Positions 23,409 through 32,702 of a stretch of 64,000 bases of DNA are shown piece by piece. The position numbers and the translations under genes were made by a program. Origin of the DNA: an uncultured Clostridia bacterium (GTDB taxonomy: Bacteria > Bacillota > Clostridia > Oscillospirales > Ruminococcaceae); assembly GCA_947589185.1 (NCBI GenBank), contig CANQCK010000003.1:1-64000 (forward strand), in the 5' to 3' direction. The stretch's first letter is position 1; each line of letters starts with the position of its first letter. The notes under the pieces are model-generated. The model had not been told where the DNA came from. It saw only the letters and a list, made by a program, of their open reading frames with translations, and ran no database searches.

Positions 23409-24650
23409 TTAAAACTTACATATATTCTGTGCCGCCAGATTAGCTGTGGCAAAGGCAATTTGCAGATTAAATCCGCCTGTATATCCGTCAACATCAAGCA
23501 CCTCGCCGACAAAATATAGACCTGATACAAGTTTTGATTCCATAGTACTTGGATCAATCTCCTTAGTGCTCACTCCGCCCCTTGTTATAATAGCTTCATC
23601 TATCGGTCTGAATCCCTTTATATCAATACGAAGATTTTTAAACAGTTCTATCAAATTTTTTCTTTGCTCTTTAGTAATATTATTTACCTTTTCCTCACCG
23701 TCAATACCAGACAATTCTATCATTACAGGTATCATCTTTGAAGGCAGAAGACCTTTTAGAACATTGGAAAAATTTCTGTTAGGATTATCAGAAAAATCTC
23801 GTAATATTCGCTTATCTAAAGTTTTTTCATCAAGTGCAGGTTTTAAGTCAATCACTATATAGTAATCTTTTTCATCTATATTATTTATATGCGCACTTGC
23901 TGACAAAACCAGCGGTCCCGACACTCCGAAATGAGTAAAAAGCATCTCACCCTGCTCAGAATAAACAGGCTTTTTCTTACCTCTTTGCCAAAGACTTAAT
24001 TTGACATTTCTAAGCGACAGCCCCATAAGTTCTCCGGGAAAGCTCTGCTTTGTTTCAAGCGGAACTAACGACGGCGTAATATCTGTCACCGTATGACCGA
24101 CGTTCTCTGCAAATTTATACCCGTCGCCCGTTGAACCTGTTTTAGGGTAGGATTTTCCCCCTGTTGACACGATAACACTGTCTGAATAATAATCCTTATC
24201 ACTGCATTTCACGCCGATAACCTTGTTATTCTTAGTTATCAGTCTTGTCACTTTTTTATTTATAACCGTTACACCCAGTCTGTTTGCTTCATCACAAAGT
24301 GCTTTTACAATATCACTTGCATTGTCGCTTACAGGAAAAACCCTGTTTCCTCTCTCAATTTTAAGAGATACACCGAGCTTTTCAAAAAAGCAAATCGTAT
24401 CGCTAGGCAAAAAAGAATAAACTGCACTATATAGAAACTTTGAATTGCGGGGAATGTTGTTTAGTACAGTTTCAGCATCGCAGTTATTTGTTACGTTACA
24501 CCTTCCTTTGCCTGTAATCAAAAGCTTTTTTCCGAGAATCTTGTTTTTTTCTAAAAGTAAAACAGATTTGCCCTTTCGGGCGAGCAATATCGAGGAAAAC
24601 AAACCGGAGGCTCCTCCGCCGATTACTATGACGTCATATTTGTCTGTCAA
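23409..24650 (-). CDS. HI0933/YhiN family FAD-dependent oxidoreductase
   Basis: A 413-residue flavoprotein of the BaiN/HI0933 type. The N-terminus holds the dinucleotide fold VIVIGGGASGLFSSILLARKG followed by LLEKNKILGKKLLITGKGRCNVTN, typical of the family. Near the C-terminus come ITRGGVSTKEIDP and GEVLDVDGYTGGFNLQIAFATA. The physiological substrate of this family is mostly unknown. I prefer the TTG at 24650, which has GAAAGGAAG eight bases upstream. An ATG at 24686, directly after the RpiR stop, would add 12 residues not typical of the family. It lies between the RpiR regulator and cmk-plsC. Confidence 0.88.
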   Translation of the reverse strand: MTDKYDVIVIGGGASGLFSSILLARKGKSVLLLEKNKILGKKLLITGKGRCNVTNNCDAETVLNNIPRNSKFLYSAVYSFLPSDTICFFEKLGVSLKIERGNRVFPVSDNASDIVKALCDEANRLGVTVINKKVTRLITKNNKVIGVKCSDKDYYSDSVIVSTGGKSYPKTGSTGDGYKFAENVGHTVTDITPSLVPLETKQSFPGELMGLSLRNVKLSLWQRGKKKPVYSEQGEMLFTHFGVSGPLVLSASAHINNIDEKDYYIVIDLKPALDEKTLDKRILRDFSDNPNRNFSNVLKGLLPSKMIPVMIELSGIDGEEKVNNITKEQRKNLIELFKNLRIDIKGFRPIDEAIITRGGVSTKEIDPSTMESKLVSGLYFVGEVLDVDGYTGGFNLQIAFATANLAAQNICKF

Positions 24651-24686
24651 TATAACATCTTCCTTTCTATAAGCCTGAACGCACAT

Positions 24687-25562
24687 TTAATTCTCATCAT
24701 CCGGCTCGCTTTTTTCATAGACATCATATTTATCCCATATGTCCTCAAGTCTTTTAAAGTTATTTGTGATCTTTTCTCTGTTTCTGATTGAAACGGCAAC
24801 TATCAAAGCATTTATTAAACTAAGCGGTGCAACAAGAGAATCCACAAATGACGCTATATCGCTTTGTGCAATAAGAACATTGTCCGCATACTTTACCAAA
24901 GGTGAGTTTTTGCTGTCTGTAAACGCAATAACTCCGGCTCCGTTGTCATGAGCATATTTAAGAGCATTAAGCGTCTGCTTTGAATATCTCGGAAACGAAA
25001 AACCTATTGCTACATCTTTACCGTCAACCCTTAATATTTGTTCAAACATCTCGCTGGTTGAGGAAGAACGCACCAGCTTTACATACGGAAAAATCAGATT
25101 CAAATAATATGCGGTAAAAGTCGCTAACGCCGCAGAACTTCTGTTGCCTATTACATATATGGAATGTGCACTCACTATTTTATCTACCGCTTCGTAGAAG
25201 TCTTTTTTTGAACATTCATTAAGTGTTCCTCTTATTCTGTCTATATCAAGACTTAAAACCTTTTCTAAAATATCATTTTCGCCTATTTGGTCAGAGGTTA
25301 CGTCAATTCTCTGAAAAGACGTCAGCTTGTTTCTCATAAGATCCTGAAGTGCTTTCTGAAAGCCAGGATAGCCTTCGAAACCCAATTCAATAGCAAATCT
25401 CACCACAGTCGATTCGCTTACTCCGACAGTCTGCCCCAGCTTTGCTGCCGTCATAAATGCAGACTTGTCAAAATGCTCTAACACATAGCGTGCAATCAGC
25501 TTATGTCCCTTTGAAAATTTAGAAAAGCTTTCTTCTAATGTCACCAACAAATCCTTTTCCAT
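24687..25562 (-). CDS. MurR/RpiR family transcriptional regulator
   Basis: A 291-residue DNA-binding regulator. The N-terminal helix-turn-helix (about 25-65) reads TAAKLGQTVGVSESTVVRFA, followed by FEGYPGFQKALQ. The C-terminal SIS domain (about 125-260) contains IYVIGNRSSAALATF and GFSFPRYSKQTL and would sense a phosphosugar. Characterised relatives control sugar-phosphate or cell-wall sugar catabolism, but no such gene is adjacent here, so its target is unclear. An 18-base dyad overlaps its ribosome binding region at 25573-25590 and may be an autoregulatory site. Confidence 0.9.
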   Translation of the reverse strand: MEKDLLVTLEESFSKFSKGHKLIARYVLEHFDKSAFMTAAKLGQTVGVSESTVVRFAIELGFEGYPGFQKALQDLMRNKLTSFQRIDVTSDQIGENDILEKVLSLDIDRIRGTLNECSKKDFYEAVDKIVSAHSIYVIGNRSSAALATFTAYYLNLIFPYVKLVRSSSTSEMFEQILRVDGKDVAIGFSFPRYSKQTLNALKYAHDNGAGVIAFTDSKNSPLVKYADNVLIAQSDIASFVDSLVAPLSLINALIVAVSIRNREKITNNFKRLEDIWDKYDVYEKSEPDDEN

Positions 25563-25572
25563 ATTGACAATT

Positions 25573-25590
25573 ATGCTCCGTTCGGAACAT
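25573..25590. promoter_or_regulatory. Dyad in the rpiR-type gene leader
   Basis: ATGCTCCGTTCGGAACAT is an inverted repeat (ATG-TCCG / CGGA-CAT, one mismatch) lying 11-28 bases upstream of the regulator's start codon and containing its CGGAG ribosome binding site. It could be an operator for autoregulation or an RNA hairpin hiding the binding site. Confidence 0.4.
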
Positions 25591-25623
25591 TCTCCTTCCG
25601 ATGTTATTTAAACGAAAATCCTT

Positions 25624-25869
25624 TTACTTTTCAGTATCTGCTTCCTTAATTCCAAAAGCGATGTTCTGAAGATAAGCAGATATTTTTCTTAACTCTTTTG
25701 TCTTTTCAGTATCTATAGAATACTTTCCGTTTACAAGCTTTAGAACATCTCCCTCTTGCACATCGCAGTCAAACTCATTCAGCTTTATATCAAAGAACTC
25801 ATTTTCTGATTTTTCAACGGTAACTATACCGTCCTCTATTCTTTCAACAATCAATAACTCATCTTTCAT
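25624..25869 (-). CDS. DUF3006 family protein
   Basis: An 81-residue small protein with the beta-rich pattern of DUF3006: LIVERIEDGIVTVEKSENEFFDIKL, here only outlined (ERIEDGIVTVE then FFDIKL), followed by VQEGDVLKL. The ATG at 25869 is chosen; a TTG at 25878 that overlaps the stop of the preceding gene is also possible. DUF3006 genes often follow ComEC-like metallo-hydrolase genes, as here, which suggests a linked but unknown role. Confidence 0.75.
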   Translation of the reverse strand: MKDELLIVERIEDGIVTVEKSENEFFDIKLNEFDCDVQEGDVLKLVNGKYSIDTEKTKELRKISAYLQNIAFGIKEADTEK

Positions 25870-25874
25870 AGAAT

Positions 25875-26819
25875 TCAATTATCCTTACTGTTATTATTAT
25901 CAGACTTCTCAATCTTTATATTCATACCTGCCTTGTCCGATTCAAATACAACCGTTCCGTCTGAATCAGTTGTGTAAATCTCTGACGTATATTTGCTTAT
26001 TCTTTGCAGTGCCTCTTCATGCGGATGTCCGTAACTGTTTCCTGCTCCGCACTGGATAACAGCGTATTCAGGCTTTACTTTTGACAAAAACAGCTCGCTT
26101 GACGAATCCCTGCTGCCGTGATGACAGACCTGCAAAACCCTTGCCGACAAATCACAGCCTCGCTTTACAAGCTCTTTTTCGCTTTGCTTTCCCAAATCTC
26201 CTGTTATGAGAAAACTGTTCTCACCGTGAGTAATCTTAGCCGCAACAGAATAATCATTCAAATCCTTATATTTTTTCTTTGGCACATATGTATTTATAAC
26301 CGCTGAACCCAATTCAAAAACAGAATCGTCTGCACTTGTTATGGTAAGACCTTTATTTATAATCGTCTTTAACAGCTTAGTGTATGTATATGAAGTCGGA
26401 ACCTGATCGTCAGGAATTTTCGGCATTATTATTTTTCCTATCTCAATATCGCTGTTTACTACGGCTTTGAGACCTCCGATATGGTCAGAGTGAGGATGCG
26501 TTCCTATCACGCAGTCAAGGCTTTTTATCCCCTGAGCCTTGAGATATTCGACTACCTTTTCACCCTGATCGCTTTCGCCTGCGTCAATAAGCATATTATG
26601 ACCTTCACACATAACAAGCGTGCAGTCACCCTGACCGACATCTACAAAATGCACAGACAAATCAGCACTCGACGCCGCTCTTTGAACAAGTCCGCTGCCT
26701 TTTTTGATTTCCTCATCCAAGTTCGTAAAATGGGTAACAACCGCAACGACCAATGCGATTAAGGCAACGGTTACAGCAGACGCTATTTTCTGCGGTTTAC
26801 TCAATGATTTTCTTGCCAT
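25875..26819 (-). CDS. ComEC/Rec2-like metallo-beta-lactamase fold hydrolase
   Basis: A 314-residue protein with one N-terminal membrane anchor (about 10-30), so the catalytic domain is probably outside the cell. The domain matches the C-terminal hydrolase part of ComEC: FVDVGQGDCTLV, NMLIDAGES, the metal motif THPHSDHIGGL (HxHxDH), LITGDLG and VCHHGSRDSS. Relatives are stand-alone nucleases or phosphodiesterases of uncertain substrate. GAGGATT precedes the ATG. It sits between ftsK and the DUF3006 gene. Confidence 0.85.
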   Translation of the reverse strand: MARKSLSKPQKIASAVTVALIALVVAVVTHFTNLDEEIKKGSGLVQRAASSADLSVHFVDVGQGDCTLVMCEGHNMLIDAGESDQGEKVVEYLKAQGIKSLDCVIGTHPHSDHIGGLKAVVNSDIEIGKIIMPKIPDDQVPTSYTYTKLLKTIINKGLTITSADDSVFELGSAVINTYVPKKKYKDLNDYSVAAKITHGENSFLITGDLGKQSEKELVKRGCDLSARVLQVCHHGSRDSSSELFLSKVKPEYAVIQCGAGNSYGHPHEEALQRISKYTSEIYTTDSDGTVVFESDKAGMNIKIEKSDNNNSKDN

Positions 26820-26834
26820 CAGTTTAATCCTCTG

Positions 26835-29351
26835 TTAATCGTTTCTGGTTGCAGAACGCTCTAACCACTGCTCTTTTGACATTAAAATCTCTCTCGGCTT
26901 TGAACCGTTCGCCTCGCCTATTACGCCCATCTGCTCAAGTTCATCCATAATTCTTGCCGCTCTTGCATAACCTAAACTCAGCTTTCTCTGTAAGAAAGAT
27001 GTCGAGGCGGTCTGATTTTCAACAATGACCTTTATTGCCTCCTCCAGCTTATCATCAGCGTCTTCAGACAGAAAATCTGAATTGCTCCTTTTCTCCCCCT
27101 TTTGCTGAGGAATATGGCTGTCGATTTCCTCGATAATAGTATCGCTGTACTCAGCCTTTGACTGATTTTTAAGAAAATTAACTACTGCCCTTACCTCGCT
27201 TGTAGGAACAAAGCTTCCCTGAATTCTCATAGGCTTGCCAAGCCCCACCGGCTTATATAAAAGGTCTCCCTTGCCCAGCAGCTTTTCAGCACCGCCCTCA
27301 TCAAGTATTACACGAGAATCGGTATTATTTGAAACCTTCAGTGCGACCCTGCTCGGAATATTTGCCTTAATAAGTCCTGTTACCACGTCTACACGGGGAG
27401 ACTGTGTGGCAATTATAAGGTGCATTCCTGCCGCACGGGCAAGCTGTGCAATTCTGCAAATAGAATCCTCAACCTCTTTAGGAGCCGCCATCATCAAATC
27501 GGCAAGCTCGTCTATTACTATTACGATTTGAGGCATAGGCTCCATATCTTCTTTGCCTTTGACAAATTCATTGTAATCCTGAAGGTCACGCACTCCGTTG
27601 TCAGCGAATTTTTTATACCTCTTCAGCATTTCTGAAACTGCCCAGCCCAAAGCTCCTGCCGCTTTTCTGGCATCGGTCACTACAGGAATAAGAAGATGTG
27701 GTATTCCGTTGTATATAGGAAATTCAACCTGTTTAGGGTCAATTAGTATGAGCTTAACCTCGTCAGGCGAAGCCTTGTATAGAATGTTCATAATTATTGA
27801 GTTCGTGAAAACAGACTTACCTGCACCGGTCGTTCCGGCAACCAGCATATGAGGCATCTTTGAAATATCTCCCATAACGATATTTCCCTCAATATCCTTA
27901 CCCACTGCAAAAGACAGCTTGCCCTTTGAGTTTCTGAATTCACTGCTGTCGATAAGTTCTCTTATCGAAACACTGTCTCTCTTTTCATTTGCAATCTCTA
28001 TTCCGACTGCGGCTTTTCCCGGAATAGGAGCCTCAATTCTTATACCCTCAGCAGCAAGATTAAGTGCAATGTCATCAGCCAGTCCCGTAATTTTAGATAC
28101 CTTGACTCCTGCCGCAGGCTGAAGTTCATAGCGAGTTACCGACGGTCCTCTGTGAATATCAACTATCCTTGTCTGAACCCCAAAGCTTCTAAGCGTGTCA
28201 ACCAACGTCTCAGAACGGTTGGCAAGCTCCTGCTTGTAGCTTGCAATATCGCCTTTCTGAGCAGGAAGCTTTAATAGTGATATAGGAGGAAAGCTATACG
28301 CACTTTTGGCGTTTCCATTATTAAAAAACGTTGTCTGGCCATTATCGTCGACAAATATTTCAGCGTCCTGCTTCTTTTCCTTTTCGGCAGGAAGTGCATT
28401 TTTTACTATCTCCTGCAAATCCTTTGCCTTTACAGCTCCTGCCCTTTTGGGCTTTCTTGCTTTCTTTTTATCTGAATTTTCATTATCAATATCAATAAAA
28501 TCAGTCGGGTCCGGATCAAACAGTTTATCAGGCATAGCCCTATCCGCAGGTTTTTTGCGGCTTACAGACTTAAAGCCCTCATCGCCTGCATCGAGATACT
28601 TTGCAATATCTACCCTTGCATTTCTGTTATGCTCCTCAAGTTCCATAGCACGTCTGTGCTCGCTGTTTCGTATTCTCTGAGCGTTATCCTCTTTTACTGC
28701 TTTATAGCCGGTTCTGATAGGTTTTGAAACCCCCCTGAACAAATCGACAATAGTCTTATTTGTAAGAAGCATTATAAATACCAGAATGAGAAGTGAAATT
28801 ACTATTATTGAACCTACCTTATTCAAAAACGCATAAAGAGGCCAGCCCAGAACAGCACCGATAATTCCTCCGCCCTTTAAATCAACACCGCTGTTGTACA
28901 GTGACGCCAGCTTTCTGAAAAATGAACTGCTTAAAGGCGTTGGAAGTCCTATCATAATTGCATGAAACAGAGCTGAGATCAAAAGAATTAAAACCACGCT
29001 CTCTATCACCTTGGCAAGAATGATGCTCTGAGACTTATCAAGAGCACAGATTATAGCTATATACAAGATCACAGGTGCAGCTAAAAATACCGAAATTCCG
29101 AATATTCCTCTTAACCCTAAATGCATAGAATGCCAAAATGCAGACCCGGAAACATAAGTAAGCAAAAATACAAAAGCAGACAATGCAAACAGTATAATAG
29201 AATATGTACGGTTATGGTTCGTTTTTTGCACAGTTTTTGTCTGAGCAACCGCTTTCTTAGCTGATGTCTTCTTGCTGGACGGCTTACCGGATGCGGCTTT
29301 TGACTTTTTATTAGTTTTTCGTTTTGTTGCAGGCTTTTTCTTTGCAGCCAT
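26835..29351 (-). CDS. DNA translocase FtsK/SpoIIIE
   Basis: An 838-residue septal DNA pump. A Lys-rich N-terminus (1-48) is followed by four or more membrane helices (about 50-205), a linker (about 210-370), and the motor with Walker A AGTTGAGKSVFTNS (about 515), KQVEFPIYNGIPHLL and Walker B IVIVIDELADLMM. ATQSPRVDVVTGLIKANIPSR is the conserved stretch near the end of the motor. The C-terminal gamma winged helix contains STSFLQRKLSLGYARAARIM and reads DNA polarity signals. AGGAG precedes the ATG. Whether it acts in vegetative division, sporulation or both cannot be told from sequence. Confidence 0.93.
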   Translation of the reverse strand: MAAKKKPATKRKTNKKSKAASGKPSSKKTSAKKAVAQTKTVQKTNHNRTYSIILFALSAFVFLLTYVSGSAFWHSMHLGLRGIFGISVFLAAPVILYIAIICALDKSQSIILAKVIESVVLILLISALFHAIMIGLPTPLSSSFFRKLASLYNSGVDLKGGGIIGAVLGWPLYAFLNKVGSIIVISLLILVFIMLLTNKTIVDLFRGVSKPIRTGYKAVKEDNAQRIRNSEHRRAMELEEHNRNARVDIAKYLDAGDEGFKSVSRKKPADRAMPDKLFDPDPTDFIDIDNENSDKKKARKPKRAGAVKAKDLQEIVKNALPAEKEKKQDAEIFVDDNGQTTFFNNGNAKSAYSFPPISLLKLPAQKGDIASYKQELANRSETLVDTLRSFGVQTRIVDIHRGPSVTRYELQPAAGVKVSKITGLADDIALNLAAEGIRIEAPIPGKAAVGIEIANEKRDSVSIRELIDSSEFRNSKGKLSFAVGKDIEGNIVMGDISKMPHMLVAGTTGAGKSVFTNSIIMNILYKASPDEVKLILIDPKQVEFPIYNGIPHLLIPVVTDARKAAGALGWAVSEMLKRYKKFADNGVRDLQDYNEFVKGKEDMEPMPQIVIVIDELADLMMAAPKEVEDSICRIAQLARAAGMHLIIATQSPRVDVVTGLIKANIPSRVALKVSNNTDSRVILDEGGAEKLLGKGDLLYKPVGLGKPMRIQGSFVPTSEVRAVVNFLKNQSKAEYSDTIIEEIDSHIPQQKGEKRSNSDFLSEDADDKLEEAIKVIVENQTASTSFLQRKLSLGYARAARIMDELEQMGVIGEANGSKPREILMSKEQWLERSATRND

Positions 29352-29409
29352 TCTTTATTACTCCTTTATTTAAAAATCCTTTTCTCTTTTTTTACTTATC
29401 ATAAATATT

Positions 29410-30252
29410 CTACGAAGAGATTTTTTCTATTATTGAAACTATAATAACAACAGCACCAAGCACTCCCGTGTAGTATGAAAAAATCTTGAACTTATCTGTC
29501 TTAACAAGCCAGTTCACCATTTTTATTGCACATATACCGACAACTGCGGCAACGATAAATCCCAGAATATAAGTCCAGCTAAATGACATATCCGTCTGAA
29601 CTGCGTCCTTTACTTCAACAAGACATCCGCCGAGTATCGCAGGTATTCCTAAAATAAATGAATACTTAACTGCCGTTTCCCTTGCAAAGCCCGAAAAGAG
29701 CCCCGCCGAAATTGTCGAACCTGAGCGAGAAACTCCCGGCAAAAGTGCAATGCTTTGGAAAAATCCCACGAAAACAGAATCCCTGACCGTTATATCGCCC
29801 AGCTTTTTCTTTCCCTTTGAGCATTTATCGGCAAGTAACAAAATAGCCGCCGTATATAAAAAGCATATACCCTCTGCGAATATAGTCGAGTCCTCTGCAA
29901 AGCCTTCAAAGAAATCCTTGAATATGTAAAACGGAATAAGCACCGCTGTTGAAAGTATGACCATAAGCACTGCTCTGCGGTCACCGTTCATTTCCTTAAA
30001 TGAAAACTGCCTTTTAAATATATCTTTGACCATTCGGCAAAACTCGCATATCAGATCCCATATCGTATCCCAGAACGCTATAAAAACTGCAAACAAAGTT
30101 CCCAGATGAAGTATTGCCGAAAACAGCAAAGCACCCTCACCGCTGTTTCCCGTAAAATGCTGATACAGTGATAAATGTCCGGAACTTGAAACGGGTAAAA
30201 ATTCAGTCAAGCCCTGAATGACCGCTTGAAAAATCGTACTGATAACTGACAT
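29410..30252 (-). CDS. uppP: Undecaprenyl-diphosphatase (UppP/BacA)
   Basis: A 280-residue membrane enzyme with about eight helices that recycles the lipid carrier undecaprenyl diphosphate for peptidoglycan synthesis and can confer bacitracin tolerance. The two conserved motifs are QGLTEFLPVSSSGHLSL (about 12-28, with the catalytic Glu) and GVSRSGSTISAGLFSG (about 170-185, with the catalytic Ser and Arg). AAAGGAA precedes the ATG. It lies 58 bases upstream of ftsK and downstream of tepA and the YlzJ-like gene. Confidence 0.95.
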   Translation of the reverse strand: MSVISTIFQAVIQGLTEFLPVSSSGHLSLYQHFTGNSGEGALLFSAILHLGTLFAVFIAFWDTIWDLICEFCRMVKDIFKRQFSFKEMNGDRRAVLMVILSTAVLIPFYIFKDFFEGFAEDSTIFAEGICFLYTAAILLLADKCSKGKKKLGDITVRDSVFVGFFQSIALLPGVSRSGSTISAGLFSGFARETAVKYSFILGIPAILGGCLVEVKDAVQTDMSFSWTYILGFIVAAVVGICAIKMVNWLVKTDKFKIFSYYTGVLGAVVIIVSIIEKISS

Positions 30253-30299
30253 GATGTCGTTCCTTTCTTAAATTAGCTTTGTTGTCTTTGTTCTATCTT

Positions 30300-30488
30300 T
30301 TACCTATTTAAAAACATCAGATAATCATACGGATTTGTTGAGTAAATATTCTTAACAAACTGCTTGCCTCCGTAATCCATATAATCGTACTTGATATTAT
30401 TGAACTCCCCTGTTTTTATGACGTAGCTTTTATTTATCTTTTCAAAGTCGTAAAAAACATCGTAATTATTTAATATTGTCTGAAACAT
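30300..30488 (-). CDS. YlzJ-like small protein
   Basis: A 62-residue protein directly downstream (7 bases) of tepA. In Bacillus and many Clostridia the small gene ylzJ holds this position. The C-terminal phrase YSTNPYDYL matches the STNP.DYL ending I associate with YlzJ-like proteins; the rest is poorly conserved. The role is unknown. The assignment rests mostly on gene order. Confidence 0.6.
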   Translation of the reverse strand: MFQTILNNYDVFYDFEKINKSYVIKTGEFNNIKYDYMDYGGKQFVKNIYSTNPYDYLMFLNR

Positions 30489-30495
30489 AATCCAA

Positions 30496-31251
30496 TCACC
30501 CGTTTTTATTCTCGCACTTCTTTTTATTTGATTCAGATTCTATCAACTCGTATAAACACTCAATAGCGTCAGACAATCCTCCCAGACTGTCTATTATACC
30601 CTCTTTAACAGCGTTTTCCCCGTCTAAAACAGTTCCTACATCCATAACAAGCTCGCCTGTTGTCATCATAAGCTCTCTGAAACGCTCAGGCGTGATGTTT
30701 GAATTGTCGCAAACGAATCTTATTATCCTATCCTGCATTTTATCAAAATACGAAAGCGTCTGAGGCACACCCAGTACAAGACCGTTCATTCTCACAGGGT
30801 GAATAGTCATAGTCGCTGACGGTACAATGAATGACTTTTTTGCACACACAGCCAGAGGAACACCTATCGAATGACCTCCGCCAAGTACTATTGAAACGGT
30901 CGGGGTTTTCATTCCTGCGATAAGCTCGGCTATAGCAAGACCTGCTTCAACGTCGCCGCCGACAGTATTTATTATAATGACCAAACCCTCTATAGAGCTG
31001 TCCTGCTCAATTGCAACAAGAGCCGGCATAATATGCTCATACTTTGTCGTCTTATTCTGCGGAGGAAGTATATAATGCCCCTCAACCTCGCCTATTATAG
31101 TCAGACAATGTATAAGATGCCTTGCATTTTTCAGGCTGATGTGACCAACACGCTCTATCTGCTCGGTTTGAGACGGCTTATCACTGTTATCCGAATTGGT
31201 CTGAGGCGATTGATTTCCATTATTATCGTTGTTGTTTATATCTTCTGACAT
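30496..31251 (-). CDS. tepA: ClpP-family serine peptidase TepA (translocation-enhancing protein)
   Basis: A 251-residue ClpP-fold protein of the YmfB/TepA group. After a low-complexity Asn/Gln-rich N-terminus (1-40), the core shows [31 protein letters not shown] (Ser nucleophile region) and [16 protein letters not shown]. The relative in Bacillus is linked to protein export and spore protein turnover. I place the start at the ATG at 31251; a TTG at 31269 opens the same frame but lies on the GGAGG site. It leads an operon with the YlzJ-like gene, uppP and ftsK behind the promoter at 31373-31400. Confidence 0.88.
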   Translation of the reverse strand: MSEDINNNDNNGNQSPQTNSDNSDKPSQTEQIERVGHISLKNARHLIHCLTIIGEVEGHYILPPQNKTTKYEHIMPALVAIEQDSSIEGLVIIINTVGGDVEAGLAIAELIAGMKTPTVSIVLGGGHSIGVPLAVCAKKSFIVPSATMTIHPVRMNGLVLGVPQTLSYFDKMQDRIIRFVCDNSNITPERFRELMMTTGELVMDVGTVLDGENAVKEGIIDSLGGLSDAIECLYELIESESNKKKCENKNG

Positions 31252-31372
31252 TTTGAATAAATCCTCCAAGAAAAATATATTATTATTTTTTCTTTTTATA
31301 ACAAAAATTATTCAAAAAACAAAAATATAAACCTCGTTTTTGCCTTTATTATTTGGTTTTCCACATCTTATT

Positions 31373-31400
31373 ATTATACCACTTACATTAAATAAGTCAA
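31373..31400 (-). promoter_or_regulatory. Promoter upstream of tepA
   Basis: Minus-strand -35 TTGACT (31395-31400), a 16-base spacer and a perfect -10 TATAAT (31373-31378), about 120 bases upstream of the tepA ATG. The remaining 333-base gap holds a degenerate intergenic repeat (31408-31470) and the terminator at 31515-31542. Confidence 0.7.
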
Positions 31401-31407
31401 TAGCACA

Positions 31408-31470
31408 GCCGAGCCGTCGGTGGCCCTCTGACTTTTAAAAGTTTGCAAAATGTTTTACTTTGTACAACGT
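31408..31470 (+). repeat. Degenerate copy of the GC-rich intergenic repeat
   Basis: GCCGAGCCGTCGGTGGC, then a CTTTTAAAAGTTTGCAAAATGTTTT stretch (only outlined) and TTTGTACAACG keep the order of blocks seen in the copies at 929-1077, 5250-5490 and 13685-13755. The core has several substitutions. It lies between the tepA promoter and the terminator of the LRR gene. Confidence 0.55.
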
Positions 31471-31514
31471 AAATCAGCACCTAGAGTCAAGAAACCAGAG
31501 GCATGAAGCAAGAG

Positions 31515-31542
31515 AAAAGCGTTCAGAGTCCTGAACGCTTTT
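31515..31542 (-). terminator. Terminator hairpin of the LRR protein gene
   Basis: A perfect 12-base-pair stem AAAAGCGTTCAG/CTGAACGCTTTT with a four-base loop. The T residues are within the stem and the tail is short on both strands. It lies 43 bases after the LRR gene and could also insulate the tepA promoter. Confidence 0.7.
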
Positions 31543-31584
31543 GCTGTCTATAATATACTCACATTTCTGTGCCAATCATAAAAA

Positions 31585-32688
31585 CTACCCATTAATATTC
31601 TGATATACAACCTTTTTGCCAATCAGTATTTTTGCATCTTTAACTCCGCTGCCATTGAGTTGTTCCTTTAACTGGTCAGCTACCGTTTGATTTTTTACAA
31701 AAAATTTAATTCCATCTTTTGTGTTATTAAATGATGCTTTTTCGATAGTTGGTGCTTTTTCTTCGCCTTCCAGAATTACTTTTGACAGCTTAATGCAGTC
31801 TTTGAATGCCCATAAACCAATTTTGTCAAGATTTGGGGGCAAGACGATTCTATTTAATGATTTACATTTTTCAAATGCAAAATCTTTAATAACTTTTAGT
31901 TTTTTGTTCAATTTAACAGATTTCAATTTTTTGCAATTTGAAAAAGCAGACTCACTCAGCTTTTCCACGGATGATGGTAATATTACCTTTTCTAAAATTT
32001 TGTTTTGCCCAACATTTACGCTTTTAGTTCCTTTTGCAATTTTATATTTCTTTTTACTGTTTATCAGGCAATACATTTTTTTACCGTTTTTAGAATATAC
32101 AGCCCCATTTTTTATTTTTATATATGGATTCTTTTTGTCTATAATAACCTTTAATTTAGGCATATCATATATTGATGACTCTAAATCAAAGCTTTTTATT
32201 TTACTTCCAACATAAATTTTCTTGAAGTTTGGAGCTTTCATTGTATTTCTATTCCAAATAAATTGGGTTGCATCTTTGGGCAGATATATAGTCTCATACG
32301 GTAAAGAAAATTTCCATTGTGTAATTTTTTCATATAATTTAGCACCAAAAGCTTCTGGATCCATGGCAGGTTCGTAAAACGAAACACTTTGAACCTTATA
32401 TTTTTTGCCTTTAAATTTTATTTTATTTGGTATTTTTAAAACTTTTCCGTTTGCATAGGCATAAGTTGCTTCTACAGAATAAACTTCCTTACCTTTTTTG
32501 TTTTTACCATATAAAAGAATATTATAATATATACCATCAATTTTCACATTATAATGTGAATTAGATCCTTTACCATAATGTCTTTTGAAATAAGGCAGAT
32601 CATGATATGCCATTGAATTTATACAATTAGTTGATATTAATATACAACTCAGTATAAATACAACTAATGTTTTTATAAATTTTTTCAC
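31585..32688 (-). CDS. Secreted leucine-rich-repeat (BspA-like LRR_5) protein
   Basis: A 367-residue secreted protein. The signal peptide is clear: MKKFIKTLVVFILSC then a hydrophobic stretch and SMAYHD around residue 27. The C-terminal third (about 225-325) has BspA-type repeats such as SSVEKLSESAFSNCKKLKSV, NKKLKVIKDFAFEKCKSLNR and NLDKIGLWAFKDCIKLSKV. No LPXTG motif or dockerin is seen, so it is released or loosely bound. Related proteins bind host or dietary polymers, but the ligand is not predictable. It is AT-rich and Lys-rich compared with the housekeeping neighbours, and follows a decayed secreted-protein gene. Confidence 0.8.
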   Translation of the reverse strand: MKKFIKTLVVFILSCILISTNCINSMAYHDLPYFKRHYGKGSNSHYNVKIDGIYYNILLYGKNKKGKEVYSVEATYAYANGKVLKIPNKIKFKGKKYKVQSVSFYEPAMDPEAFGAKLYEKITQWKFSLPYETIYLPKDATQFIWNRNTMKAPNFKKIYVGSKIKSFDLESSIYDMPKLKVIIDKKNPYIKIKNGAVYSKNGKKMYCLINSKKKYKIAKGTKSVNVGQNKILEKVILPSSVEKLSESAFSNCKKLKSVKLNKKLKVIKDFAFEKCKSLNRIVLPPNLDKIGLWAFKDCIKLSKVILEGEEKAPTIEKASFNNTKDGIKFFVKNQTVADQLKEQLNGSGVKDAKILIGKKVVYQNING

Positions 32689-32702
32689 TTATTCAACCCC
32701 CC

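Noticed and set aside
31721-32215. 164-codon plus-strand frame opposite the LRR gene
   Set aside because: It lies fully antisense to a well-supported signal-peptide protein and its hydrophobic content mirrors the Lys-rich coding strand.
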